In this document: positions 35,071 through 43,593 of the stretch, one piece after another | Layout of the letters: the number at the start of each line of letters is the position of its first letter | Position numbering within the stretch: the first letter of the stretch is position 1 | Assembly: GCF_007751035.1 (NCBI RefSeq) | Contig: NZ_CP036433.1 | Coordinates: 620,001-684,000 of the forward strand | DNA: 64,000 nucleotides | Reading direction: 5' to 3' | Origin: Lignipirellula cremea | GTDB lineage: Bacteria > Planctomycetota > Planctomycetia > Pirellulales > Pirellulaceae | Notes under the pieces: model-generated | Told to the model about the DNA's origin: nothing | Database searches by the model: none | What the model saw: only the letters and a program-made list of their open reading frames with translations | Translations under genes and position numbers: made by a program

Positions 35071-36658
35071 GGTTCACCAGAGGCAAGGTAATTTTAAAGC
35101 GGGAACCTCGTTGCGGACCGTCGCTGTGGGCCGTGATTTTTCCGCCGTGGTCGGCGACGATTCGTTCCGTTATCGACAGCCCCAGGCCGGTGCCCTGGCC
35201 GTCGCGGCGTCGCGTGTAAAACGGCTCGAACAGGTGCTGTTGCACTTCGGGCGTCATGCCGCAACCGTTGTCCTCTACGGTCAGTTCAGCCATGCCGCCT
35301 GCCTGGGATAACTTCAGGTGGACGGCTCCGCCGCGTTCCACGGCGTCCAGACCATTCGTCAGCAGGTTCACCATTACCTGCTTGAGCTCTTGTGCGTTGG
35401 CCCAGACCCGGACCGGCGCGTGGGATTCAAACTCAATCGATTTGTCGGAGCACTTGCCCATGTGTTTGAGCATGTCGATCACACTCTGGACCACCTCGGC
35501 AAGTTCCGTCTCGATCCGTTCGACTTCGTTCATGCGAGCGTAATCGAGCAGGCTTTCGGTGATCTTTTTGCAGCGAAAGGCTTCGTCCTGGATGCACTTG
35601 AGGTACTTCCGCAGCACGACGATTTCCTGGTTGTGTTCTTCGTCGGGCAGGGCGTCGTCTTCCTGGATAATCCCCTGTACGCGCCCTTCCAGCGACTCCG
35701 CACACATGGCGATCGCCGCCAGCGGATTGTTGATTTCATGGGCGACGCCCGCGGCCAGAAAGCCGACGCTGGCCAGCTGCTCGCTGCGGACGACCTCTTT
35801 GGTGCGCTGCTTGACCTGTTCGTCCAGGTCGTCGCGGATCGCTTCAAACTGGGCCGTCATCTGGTTCATGGCGTCGGCCACTTCCGACACCTCGTCCTGC
35901 GTGTGCAGGTGGATGCGATGCTTCAGGTCGCCGCGGGCGATTTTGCGCGATTCACGAATGAGCGCGGCCAGCGGGCGGAACACCGAGTTGTATAGAAACG
36001 CCACCATCGACACGAGCATCAGCACGGCGATCACGCCCGTGATGCAGGTCAGACCGATCCAGGTGCGGTACTGGCCGCGAACCTCGCCGGCAAAGTTGTG
36101 CATTCGTTTCTGCAGATAGGTCGGCAGCGCTTGCGACAGCTGGTGCATTTCCTCCAGCTCATCGTCGAGCGCGTCGACTTTTATATCGTTCAGCATCCAG
36201 TCGGTATGCGCATTGATGGTGCGGATATTCCGCAGCGAATTTTCCAGCTGGGCCACCGTTTCCAGTTCCGGCCCGTAGTCGCCTATTAAAGGGTCGTCGG
36301 CGTCGCCGCTTTGCAGCTGTTCCCGATAAAGGCGTAACGCCTCGTCGACAGCCAGCAGGCTGAAATGGAAGTTGTCCCGGAGAATCTGGCGATCAATGGC
36401 GGCCGTGTCGTCGTGGGCGGAGAAAGGCCGCACGCCGCGGCTGTCTCGGACCCGGCTGAGCCCCACCCGCAGATGCCCCACCTTCTGGGCCAGATCGGCT
36501 GCCAGCGGCAGCTCTGAAGCGCGGATGCCGATGTTCCGAGCCAGGTTGCGGAACGCATAACCGCCGCGAAATCCGCTGAACGCCAGAATAAAAACGCTCA
36601 GTACAAGCGTTCCCACACCCAGCAGCAGTTTGTTGCGAATAGACCAGCAGCGAAACAT
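35039..36658 (-). CDS. Sensor histidine kinase with HAMP domain
   Basis: Predicted 539 aa. The start at 36658 has a near-perfect AAGGAGG Shine-Dalgarno 6 bp upstream, although the frame is open further. Transmembrane helix 1 is at ~10-30 and helix 2 near 200-225 (GLTCITGVIAVLMLVSMVAFLY), enclosing a helical periplasmic sensor of ~170 residues. A HAMP domain follows (FRPLAALIRESRKIARGDLKHRI), then a dimerisation domain with the phospho-His in GVAHEINNPLAAI, and an ATPase domain with NGLDAVERGG (N box), DNGCGMTPE (G1) and GTGLGLSI (G2). It phosphorylates the overlapping NtrC-type regulator. The ligand is unknown; the sensor looks like a four-helix bundle. The divergent gap 36659-36993 holds nothing else that I can support. 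Confidence 0.95.
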   Translation of the reverse strand: MFRCWSIRNKLLLGVGTLVLSVFILAFSGFRGGYAFRNLARNIGIRASELPLAADLAQKVGHLRVGLSRVRDSRGVRPFSAHDDTAAIDRQILRDNFHFSLLAVDEALRLYREQLQSGDADDPLIGDYGPELETVAQLENSLRNIRTINAHTDWMLNDIKVDALDDELEEMHQLSQALPTYLQKRMHNFAGEVRGQYRTWIGLTCITGVIAVLMLVSMVAFLYNSVFRPLAALIRESRKIARGDLKHRIHLHTQDEVSEVADAMNQMTAQFEAIRDDLDEQVKQRTKEVVRSEQLASVGFLAAGVAHEINNPLAAIAMCAESLEGRVQGIIQEDDALPDEEHNQEIVVLRKYLKCIQDEAFRCKKITESLLDYARMNEVERIETELAEVVQSVIDMLKHMGKCSDKSIEFESHAPVRVWANAQELKQVMVNLLTNGLDAVERGGAVHLKLSQAGGMAELTVEDNGCGMTPEVQQHLFEPFYTRRRDGQGTGLGLSITERIVADHGGKITAHSDGPQRGSRFKITLPLVNHEQKERYQAA

Positions 36659-36993
36659 GGCGACCTCCTTGTCGCGGAACGGACGATCCTTCATCCGGCG
36701 GGCATGAGGAGGGAGTGTACTCGAAATGCGTTCCTGCGAACAACCCAATTCTGCCCCGCTCCTTTCCCCCAGCAGGCAGCGCCAGCTGCCAGCAAAACGT
36801 CTGCTAACGGCGCCACTGCTATCAGTCGAAATGCCCCGGCAAAAGGGGGCCGACGATCGCCAGCCGCCACGGTGGGAATTGCGGCCGGGACGCGCCTGGG
36901 GTACGCTCGTCATCGCAGCACGCCACGCGGCGGTTGCCCCGTTTTCCGTACCGCCGATCCCGCGTTTCTATCGCCTGCAGCAAGAGCCCTTCG

Positions 36994-37779
36994 ATGGCCC
37001 GACGTACTTTGAAAAACGCCCGAGCCCTTGTCACGGGCGCTTCCAGCGGCATCGGTCGCGAAATCGCCCTGGAACTGGCCGCCCAGGGGACCCGGGTGCT
37101 GGTCACGGCTCGCCGGGAAGAACGCCTGGTCGAGCTGGTGCAGCAGATCCAGGCGGCCGGCGGCGAAGCCCATTATGTGGCGGGCGACATTACCCGGCCC
37201 GAAGTCCGCGAGTCGCTGGTCGCGGCGGCCGCCGACCAATTATCGGGGCTGGATATCCTGGTGAACAACGCCGGGGTCGGTTCCATCGAGAAGTTCGTAG
37301 ATTCGACGGAAGCAAACCTGCGGACCCTTTTTGAGCTCGACTTTTTTGCGGCCGTAGAAATGATTCGCGTCGCCTTGCCGTTGCTGCGACAGGGAGAGCG
37401 GCCGCTGATCGCCAATATCGCCAGCGTGCTGGGGCATGTGGCCGTGCCGAAAAAAAGCGAGTACTGCGCCGCCAAGTTCGCCTTGCACGGCTTCACCGAT
37501 GCACTGCGGGCCGAGCTGGCGCCGGAAAAGATCGACGTCTCGCTGATCTGTCCCAGCACGACCGACAGCGAATTCTGGGAGAGCGTGCTGGCCAACCAGG
37601 CGAAGCTGCCCTGGAAGAAACTGGGCATGATGTCGTCGGCGGCCGTCGGACGGGCCAGCGTAAAAGCAATCCGTCGGGGCCAGCGGGAAATGATCATGAC
37701 GATCGGCGGCAAGGGGCTCGTGCTGAGCGACCGCTTGTTTCCCGGCTTGACTGGCTGGCTCATCTCTCGGTTCGGGTAG
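36994..37779 (+). CDS. Short-chain dehydrogenase/reductase (SDR)
   Basis: Predicted 261 aa from the ATG at 36994, the usual classical-SDR length. The cofactor motif TGASSGIG lies near residues 14-21. NNAG is present in ILVNNAGVGS, and the catalytic Ser and Tyr-Lys are in IASVLGHV and YCAAK. The basic residues after strand 2 (TARREERL) favour NADP(H). The C-terminal region, with LGMMSSAAVGRASVKAIRRGQRE, resembles SDRs that act on lipids or steroids, but the substrate cannot be deduced. The gene is divergent from the histidine kinase and convergent with the HEPN-like gene, so context gives no help. Confidence 0.92.
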   Translation: MARRTLKNARALVTGASSGIGREIALELAAQGTRVLVTARREERLVELVQQIQAAGGEAHYVAGDITRPEVRESLVAAAADQLSGLDILVNNAGVGSIEKFVDSTEANLRTLFELDFFAAVEMIRVALPLLRQGERPLIANIASVLGHVAVPKKSEYCAAKFALHGFTDALRAELAPEKIDVSLICPSTTDSEFWESVLANQAKLPWKKLGMMSSAAVGRASVKAIRRGQREMIMTIGGKGLVLSDRLFPGLTGWLISRFG

Positions 37780-37834
37780 CAGGCAGCTGTGAACGTCTCT
37801 TTTTTGACTTTCGTTTCCGCGGTGGACGTCTCGC

Positions 37835-38494
37835 TTACTCCAGCGGCGGGTAGCACATGGAGCCCCAGTCTTCGTCGGCGCCGTGGTCGATCCAGACGAT
37901 CAGCATGGCCGGCAGTAGATGGCCCATCATCTGGGCGCTGCGCTGCACGGCGGTCCGGTTGAGATCGCTCTGGTACGTCGCCGCGCCATGCACCAGCTGG
38001 CAACGCAGGAAATAGATCCGTTCCATCACGCGGTTCAGGATCATCGTCCAGTTGCCGCCCAGGTACCAGGTGCGGGCTTCGTACATGGCCTTTTTGGATT
38101 GCTGGGCCCGCTTATCGCCGGGGTCTTTCCAGAAGAACTGGCTGACGTGCTCATCTTCCAGGATGCCCAGCACCAGCGGTTTCTGTTCGACCAGCGTCGC
38201 CGAAACGCAGCCGTCCTGGTCAAGTTCCAGGATCCGGCCGATGAAGCGCTGCCAGCTGACTTTATCGCGCATCGGCTCCTGCGCGGCGGCATCCCACTGA
38301 CCGTACAGGGAGTTGAATGCAATCCACTGGGACAGCAGGGCGATATCGTGATCGATCAGGCACTCGGTAATCTGGGCCCGATGCAGCCAGCTGCAGGCGC
38401 GATGGAAGCGGATCGAAGTATCGCCGTTCCCCAGTCGCAGCTTGTGCGGTTTCCAGCGACGTCGCAGATCGCGAACGGTAAAGGGCGTATCCAT
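37835..38494 (-). CDS. Small HEPN-like protein of unknown function
   Basis: Predicted 219 aa from the ATG at 38494. It is mostly helical and contains the motif RCQLVHG, fitting the HEPN signature R-x4-H in the form common to Apea-like HEPN proteins (compare RNQIVHG). The surrounding helix is VMERIYFLRCQLVHGAATYQ. HEPN proteins are often RNases in toxin-antitoxin and defence systems, but Apea-like members also occur as stand-alone housekeeping proteins. No antitoxin-type gene is adjacent: neighbours are a convergent SDR and a same-strand M14 gene whose stop is 62 bp upstream of this start. Assignment to HEPN is by motif only and moderately sure. Confidence 0.7.
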   Translation of the reverse strand: MDTPFTVRDLRRRWKPHKLRLGNGDTSIRFHRACSWLHRAQITECLIDHDIALLSQWIAFNSLYGQWDAAAQEPMRDKVSWQRFIGRILELDQDGCVSATLVEQKPLVLGILEDEHVSQFFWKDPGDKRAQQSKKAMYEARTWYLGGNWTMILNRVMERIYFLRCQLVHGAATYQSDLNRTAVQRSAQMMGHLLPAMLIVWIDHGADEDWGSMCYPPLE

Positions 38495-38555
38495 ACGGTG
38501 GTCCTGAAAGATCCTGGGACGTGCAGAAAGACGACCGCTTTTCGTCGCACGTTCC

Positions 38556-40553
38556 TTACGGGGCCTTCGGCAGGATCGCTTTGACGCGGCGGAGGGGCGA
38601 TTCCAGCTGCAGTTTGTGGTTGAGCACAATGTCGGCGGCTGCCTGTTTTTCGGCGTCGGTGGCCGTCGGAATCCCGTCGAGCGCTTCGAGCAGATCGGCG
38701 CCCATCAGCGGACCGAACACGCCGACGGGAACCGGATCCAGCTCTTTGCGCAGAATGGCCACGGCCTGCCGCCGGGCGGCGAGTGCCTCGTCTTTCTGTT
38801 GCAATCCGTCGTACGCGCTGGCCACGCTCAACAGCGCGCTCCCGCGGTAGTAGCGGCTGGCGCGTTCAAACCAGCCCTGGGCGTGCATCAAAGCCTTCTG
38901 GTGTTCCCCCTGCTGGGCAAACGCTCCGGCGGCAGCTTCGTGCACGGCCGCCAGCTGTTTGCTCGACGGATACGGCAGGTTCTCAAAGTCCTGCAGCACG
39001 GCGGCCAGTTTCCCGGTCATCGCTTCGCCTGCGGCGCACACGACCAGCACCCGTTCGGCGGCAGCGGTTGCCTTCTGACTGGGCGTGGCCTGGGGGTGCG
39101 AGAAGGCCGTGTCGAACCGGGCCAGGGCTTCCTCGTACTTTCGCTGGCGCAGGCGCATCGTCCCCAGCAGGTTCTGCGATTCCACCTGGTACAGCACGGG
39201 CGAGGTGTCGTCGGTCAGGTAGGCGTTCGCCATCGCTTCGGCTTCGGCCGGCTTGCTCTTGTAGGAGTCCAGGAACGTTTTGCGGAACGCGTGGAACCGC
39301 TGGCTGTCCCATTCTTTGCGGGCGGCGCCCGGTTCGATGCTGATGAACTCCGTGCGGACCCAGGCGCGTAGCAGGCTGCGGCCGTAGTCTCGCGCCAGCT
39401 CTTCATCGAGATCGTTGCCGCGCTGGGTGTAGGGGCACTCCAGCGTGGCGGCGAAGTGGACGCCGGGCTGATAGGCGAAGTGGTTCGAGAACGGCATGCC
39501 GCCGGTGGGCGGCTCTTCGTCGGGCGGGCTGAGCAGGTCGCGTTCCTGCGAAACGATAGCGGGCGGACGCTCTTCGTTCATCCAGCCGATCAGCTCGTTC
39601 ATGTTGTCGAGAATGTGGGGACGTTTGATGCCGGCAAAGTAAAAGCCCTGGTGGATGTCCATCCGCAACGTGGGGCAGTGGAAGTCGAGCGCGATCTCCA
39701 CGCCGACGGCCTTGGCCAGTTCGGTTATGGCGATGACCTCGGGATACCGCATGACGGGCTGTCCGTAGTCGCGGTTATGATCGTGGGGGCTGCGCCATTT
39801 CCCCTGGTCGCCAGCTGCGACGCCATCGATATCGACAATCGGCACCGCGTACAGCAGATACTTTTTGCGGAACGCCTGGGCGGCCTGGGAATCGGACAGG
39901 GCCTCTTCCAGAAAGCCTTCCAGCACGTAGCTGGCCATCGCTTCGCACGCATGATGGCGAGCGCTGACCAGCACAGGCGTAACGCCCGGTCCGGGCTGGC
40001 CGATCCGCCAGACATCGACCGGCGTGCCGTTACGGGTTTTGGCGAGCCCTTCGCGATGCAGATGCGGGTTCTTACCGATCCGCTCGACAAAGGCGTCAAG
40101 GTTGGCCGGCAGATACGGGATGCCGACCGAGAATCGCACCTTGGGGTTCGCCGCGGTGAAGGTATAAGAGAAACTGTCGGCCGGCGTGCTGGCCCGCGTA
40201 TCCTGGAAGCGGACTTCCTTTGTGCCCAGCCAGTCCCAGCTCTGGCCGCCGTCGAGGCTCACGGCCGGGCCGTTCACGCCAATCTGGGCGCCGGCGCTGG
40301 CGGGGAACAGGAACGTCACCCGGCCCGGTTTGGCCGCTTCGGCTTCAAAGTACCAGTAAAACCAGTTCCGTCCGCCGCGCAGGTCGGGCGCGATGGAAAT
40401 CGTATCCCCTTCCACCTTTTCCACCAGCACATTCCCGCCGGGAAAGTCGGTGTTGATGGCGACCTGGGCATCCGCACGGGCGACAAGCGCCCCAGAAAAC
40501 AGGACCGCCGCCAGCGGTAACAGGGACGACAGGGCAAGACGTTTCACAGACAT
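38556..40553 (-). CDS. Exported M14-type zinc carboxypeptidase-like protein with TPR tail
   Basis: Predicted 665 aa from the ATG at 40553, which has CTGGAG 12 bp upstream; a GTG at 40565 is the alternative. A signal peptide (ALSSLLPLAAVLFSGALVARADA) precedes a beta-rich N-terminal domain of ~130 residues. The M14 domain follows, with zinc ligands in SARHHACEAMASY (HxxE) and LDFHCPT, the NR substrate-binding motif in HDHNRDYG, and a likely catalytic Glu in AATLECPYTQ. The last ~230 residues are helical and TPR-like. The domain order resembles planctomycete relatives of cytosolic-carboxypeptidase-like M14 enzymes that trim peptides or peptidoglycan stems. Substrate unknown. Same strand as the alpha/beta hydrolase but separated by 167 bp. 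Confidence 0.88.
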   Translation of the reverse strand: MSVKRLALSSLLPLAAVLFSGALVARADAQVAINTDFPGGNVLVEKVEGDTISIAPDLRGGRNWFYWYFEAEAAKPGRVTFLFPASAGAQIGVNGPAVSLDGGQSWDWLGTKEVRFQDTRASTPADSFSYTFTAANPKVRFSVGIPYLPANLDAFVERIGKNPHLHREGLAKTRNGTPVDVWRIGQPGPGVTPVLVSARHHACEAMASYVLEGFLEEALSDSQAAQAFRKKYLLYAVPIVDIDGVAAGDQGKWRSPHDHNRDYGQPVMRYPEVIAITELAKAVGVEIALDFHCPTLRMDIHQGFYFAGIKRPHILDNMNELIGWMNEERPPAIVSQERDLLSPPDEEPPTGGMPFSNHFAYQPGVHFAATLECPYTQRGNDLDEELARDYGRSLLRAWVRTEFISIEPGAARKEWDSQRFHAFRKTFLDSYKSKPAEAEAMANAYLTDDTSPVLYQVESQNLLGTMRLRQRKYEEALARFDTAFSHPQATPSQKATAAAERVLVVCAAGEAMTGKLAAVLQDFENLPYPSSKQLAAVHEAAAGAFAQQGEHQKALMHAQGWFERASRYYRGSALLSVASAYDGLQQKDEALAARRQAVAILRKELDPVPVGVFGPLMGADLLEALDGIPTATDAEKQAAADIVLNHKLQLESPLRRVKAILPKAP

Positions 40554-40720
40554 CAGGGCGAACACTCCAGGGAATTTTCAAACCGCCGCGCCGGGGAATC
40601 CGGCAAGACCGACCCCTGGCATGCGTCCAGTACGCTGGCACGATTATACACGCTCCCGCAACGCTCGCTTTGGGAAAACGGAGCGCGCGATGGTCGTGCT
40701 TCCCACGGCGCCTGCCGGAA

Positions 40721-43087
40721 CTATCGGCGGCGGCCGTCGAGTTCGAACTTTGCCCAGAACGGATGCTGGCGGTCGACGCGGCTGCGGACGTCTTTCAGCA
40801 TGACTTCCGCATCGGGTTTGATCTCCTGACTGCGACCGTTGATGAGGATGCGTTCCTCAAAGTTGACGATCTCCGGCGTGAGATAAATGATCGAGCTGGC
40901 GGCGCCCGACTTGACGACGACGCCGTTGGTTTCCAGCACGGAGCCTTCGATCTTGACCGGAATGGCGCCGGATTCCGGCGGCCAGGAAAGGGGCGACACC
41001 ATCGAACGCTCCGGCAGGTCGCTGACTTCCAGCCACCAGAAAAAGTTGTCCCAGGGGCGCATCGACACGCACTCGAATTTTCGCTGGTTGAAATTCCGTT
41101 CGTGCACGTCCATCCATTCAAAGAACTTCTGGATCTCGTCGGAGAAATTCTCGTGGCCGCGGCCCTGGTACTCGACAATGATCGTGTCGTAATTCGGCTT
41201 GGTCAGGTAGCGTTCGAAGTCGCGGGCGTTGGTCGCCATGCGATCGCCGTCCATTTCTCCCATCACAAAGTACAGCGGAACGTACTCGGCGTTTTCCCAG
41301 TAACGGGCGATGTATTTGTCCGCCGTGGGAACGACCGGCAAGGCGCCGGCCCAGAGATCAGGGTGGGCGATGGCAATGTCCCACGCGGCGTCGGCCCCCA
41401 TGGAATGGCCGCTCAGAAAAACGCGATCGGTATTGATCGAAAACCGTTTGCAGGCGTCGCGCAAGCTGTACAGCACGGCCGCATGTTCGTGGGCGCTATA
41501 TTCGTATTTGGTTTGGGCGGGCCGGGCCCAGACAGGAGCCAGCACGATGTAGCCGCGGCGAGCCGCCTGGCCCATGCGGGCCTTGCTCTCCGGGTGCGGG
41601 GAGCCGGCCCACCAGTCGATCGCATGCTCCGGCGTCACGCCGGCGCCGTTGAGGGCGACGATGCAGGGGTACTTTCGTTGCGGGTCGTACTCCGGCGGCA
41701 GTTGCACGTGGTAGGTGATGTCGGGTTCGCCCGTCAGGCCCGGCGTCTGCAGGGTATACATCCCAGGGACCTGCCCGGCGGTCTGCGGCGGGTCGTATGG
41801 CGGTTTCATTTGATACAGGATTTTGGCGAGGAAATTCGGGGCGCCCGCTTCCTGCATTTTGATCTGGGCCAGGTAGTCGGCCCGTTCGTGATCCCGTTCG
41901 GCCGACAGATAACCGCGGACCAGATTCCGGGTTTCGTAAGCGCTCAGGGCAACGGCGAGGTTCTCGGTGCCGGCTCCACTGCCGAGCAGCCAGCCGCTGA
42001 TGGCGAGCGCCAGCTTTTGATCCGGGCCGTGCGTGTCGCCTTCGGCCAGTCGCAAAAAGTCGGCCATCCGCAGTAGTGTTTCCAGGTTGAGATCGGCGGC
42101 GATCTCGGCCTGGATTGGCTCCACTTTGGCCTTCAGGTCGGCGTCGGGAAGCAGGTCGATGTTCGCTTTGATCAGGCTGTTGGCCTTGTTGACCAGGTCG
42201 ACATTCCGCTGGTACTCCTCCAGCATATTGCGGACCTGCACCAGGATGGCCCCGGCCACGTTGGGCTGGGCTCCCAGCGCCCGCAGCATGCGAATGGCCA
42301 GATCGTGCTGGCCGGCCGCTTTGCGCAGTTCAATCTCGGTGATGAACCGGCGAGCGTCGTGCTGCCGCAGGGCGAGCAGTTCGGCCTGCCATTTTTTGGC
42401 GTTCAGCTCGGGAAAGTCTTCGATGATCCCGGCCAGTTCCTTGTGCGCATCGCCGTAGCGTTCCGCCTGGATATAAAGACGCACCACCTGCAGGCGATGG
42501 TCGGGGTTCTCGGGGTCCATCTGGTGCAGCAGGACCTTGCTGAGCGTTTCCCGCGGGATGGAACTGGTGGCGATCCGCATATCCCAGATCAGGCCGGAGC
42601 CGGCGGCCAGCCCTTCAACCTTGGTGTAGGTCGGCGTGATCTCGGTAATGCCCTGAATCACATCAACCCGGCCGCGGGGGCCGCTCATGGAGAAGATCCG
42701 GCGCCCGAAGTCATCAAACGAGGTGATCCGCAAAATGGGCCCCACCCCGCCTACCCGACGATTGCCGTTGGCGACGCGCTGGTCGATTTTGATCCGTTCC
42801 AGGATCATCGGCCCGGCGGGAGCCAGGGCGCGGGCTTGCATGGAAGAGACGAACATCCGCCGCAGGTCGTCGTCGAGCAGCACAATCTGCTTGATGGCGT
42901 TGTTGTTGGCCGCCAGTTCGGGATTTTCGCCAATATGGGCGATATGGCCCAGCCGGCCTTCTAGTTGCACCCCGTTTTTCAGGGTAACGGTCGCCGCCCA
43001 GCCCGGCAGGGCAAGGGTCATGCAGCCGCAAAACAGGGCGACTTGCATCGCTCCGCGTGCGAATTTCCTGGATATGGCCTGGTGCAT
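40721..43087 (-). CDS. Exported alpha/beta-hydrolase-domain protein with TPR-like N-terminal half
   Basis: Predicted 788 aa. The signal peptide is AMQVALFCGCMTLALPGWA. A short domain ~32-160 begins ATVTLKNGVQLEGRLG, reminiscent of planctomycete SHD1/PEGA-like modules. A helical, TPR-like region covers ~165-420. The alpha/beta hydrolase domain is at ~440-680: YHVQLPPEYDPQRKYPCIVALNGAG, the nucleophile elbow GHSMGAD and the catalytic His region YQGRGHENF, similar to the PHB-depolymerase/prolyl-oligopeptidase class. It probably hydrolyses an ester or peptide outside the cytoplasm. The last ~100 residues form a beta-rich tail. No partner gene is evident. Confidence 0.85.
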   Translation of the reverse strand: MHQAISRKFARGAMQVALFCGCMTLALPGWAATVTLKNGVQLEGRLGHIAHIGENPELAANNNAIKQIVLLDDDLRRMFVSSMQARALAPAGPMILERIKIDQRVANGNRRVGGVGPILRITSFDDFGRRIFSMSGPRGRVDVIQGITEITPTYTKVEGLAAGSGLIWDMRIATSSIPRETLSKVLLHQMDPENPDHRLQVVRLYIQAERYGDAHKELAGIIEDFPELNAKKWQAELLALRQHDARRFITEIELRKAAGQHDLAIRMLRALGAQPNVAGAILVQVRNMLEEYQRNVDLVNKANSLIKANIDLLPDADLKAKVEPIQAEIAADLNLETLLRMADFLRLAEGDTHGPDQKLALAISGWLLGSGAGTENLAVALSAYETRNLVRGYLSAERDHERADYLAQIKMQEAGAPNFLAKILYQMKPPYDPPQTAGQVPGMYTLQTPGLTGEPDITYHVQLPPEYDPQRKYPCIVALNGAGVTPEHAIDWWAGSPHPESKARMGQAARRGYIVLAPVWARPAQTKYEYSAHEHAAVLYSLRDACKRFSINTDRVFLSGHSMGADAAWDIAIAHPDLWAGALPVVPTADKYIARYWENAEYVPLYFVMGEMDGDRMATNARDFERYLTKPNYDTIIVEYQGRGHENFSDEIQKFFEWMDVHERNFNQRKFECVSMRPWDNFFWWLEVSDLPERSMVSPLSWPPESGAIPVKIEGSVLETNGVVVKSGAASSIIYLTPEIVNFEERILINGRSQEIKPDAEVMLKDVRSRVDRQHPFWAKFELDGRRR

Positions 43088-43227
43088 CGCTGGGTTTATC
43101 TCCGCTATTCAACGCCAAATGCCCCTTCGGCTAGAAAAGTCTGTCCCGTTCCATTGTGACGGATTCGGGCGGATCGTCAACAAAAACTTAGCATTCGACC
43201 CAGCGGCGCCATGCCTTCCCCATCGCC

Positions 43228-43307
43228 GAACTCGCCCGAGTTTGGTCGCGGTTACGGTTGTTTCCCTTGTCCAGGATACGCAGTCCCAAGTTTGGCGACT
43301 TTGCTAC
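43228..43307 (+). repeat. Dispersed ~80-bp intergenic repeat, copy C
   Basis: It begins gaactcgcc-cgagtttgg and ends agtttggcgactttgctac, matching copy A (8210-8290) along its length and copy B (19583-19644) in reverse. It lies in the 506-bp divergent gap 43088-43593. The rest of that gap holds a possible tatC promoter and no gene. Confidence 0.7.
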
Positions 43308-43329
43308 ATGCGGGTCGCTGCGAGTTTAG

Positions 43330-43358
43330 TTGCAGTCGCCTGGCGGGCATGGTACGAT
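43330..43358 (+). promoter_or_regulatory. Sigma-70-like promoter upstream of tatC
   Basis: TTGCAG (43330-43335) and TACGAT (43353-43358) are spaced by 17 bp. They would give a ~230-nt leader before the tatC ATG at 43594. Upstream position and spacing are good, sequence match is moderate. Confidence 0.45.
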
Positions 43359-43593
43359 CTTTTACACCGTCGAGCGGGCGTGCCTGCTCGATCTTCCTAC
43401 CTGGTACGGCAGCTTCCTTCCGTACGCTCTTGGTAATTCCGTCGCGCTGCGGCTCACTTTGCCCCCCGTTTTGCATCCGAGGGCGGCTTTGTAGACTTTC
43501 GCTTGGCGAGCTGGCGGCAAGTCCCCTGGCGACGACGGGCCACCCCCCCGGTTTAGCCCTCGACCATTCCCCTTTATTCCCCGCCGTGACTTC

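Noticed and set aside
36726-37334. Plus-strand frame upstream of and overlapping the SDR gene
   Set aside because: Out of frame with the SDR, whose TGASSGIG motif starts just after 36994; composition is Pro/Arg-rich as in other shadows.
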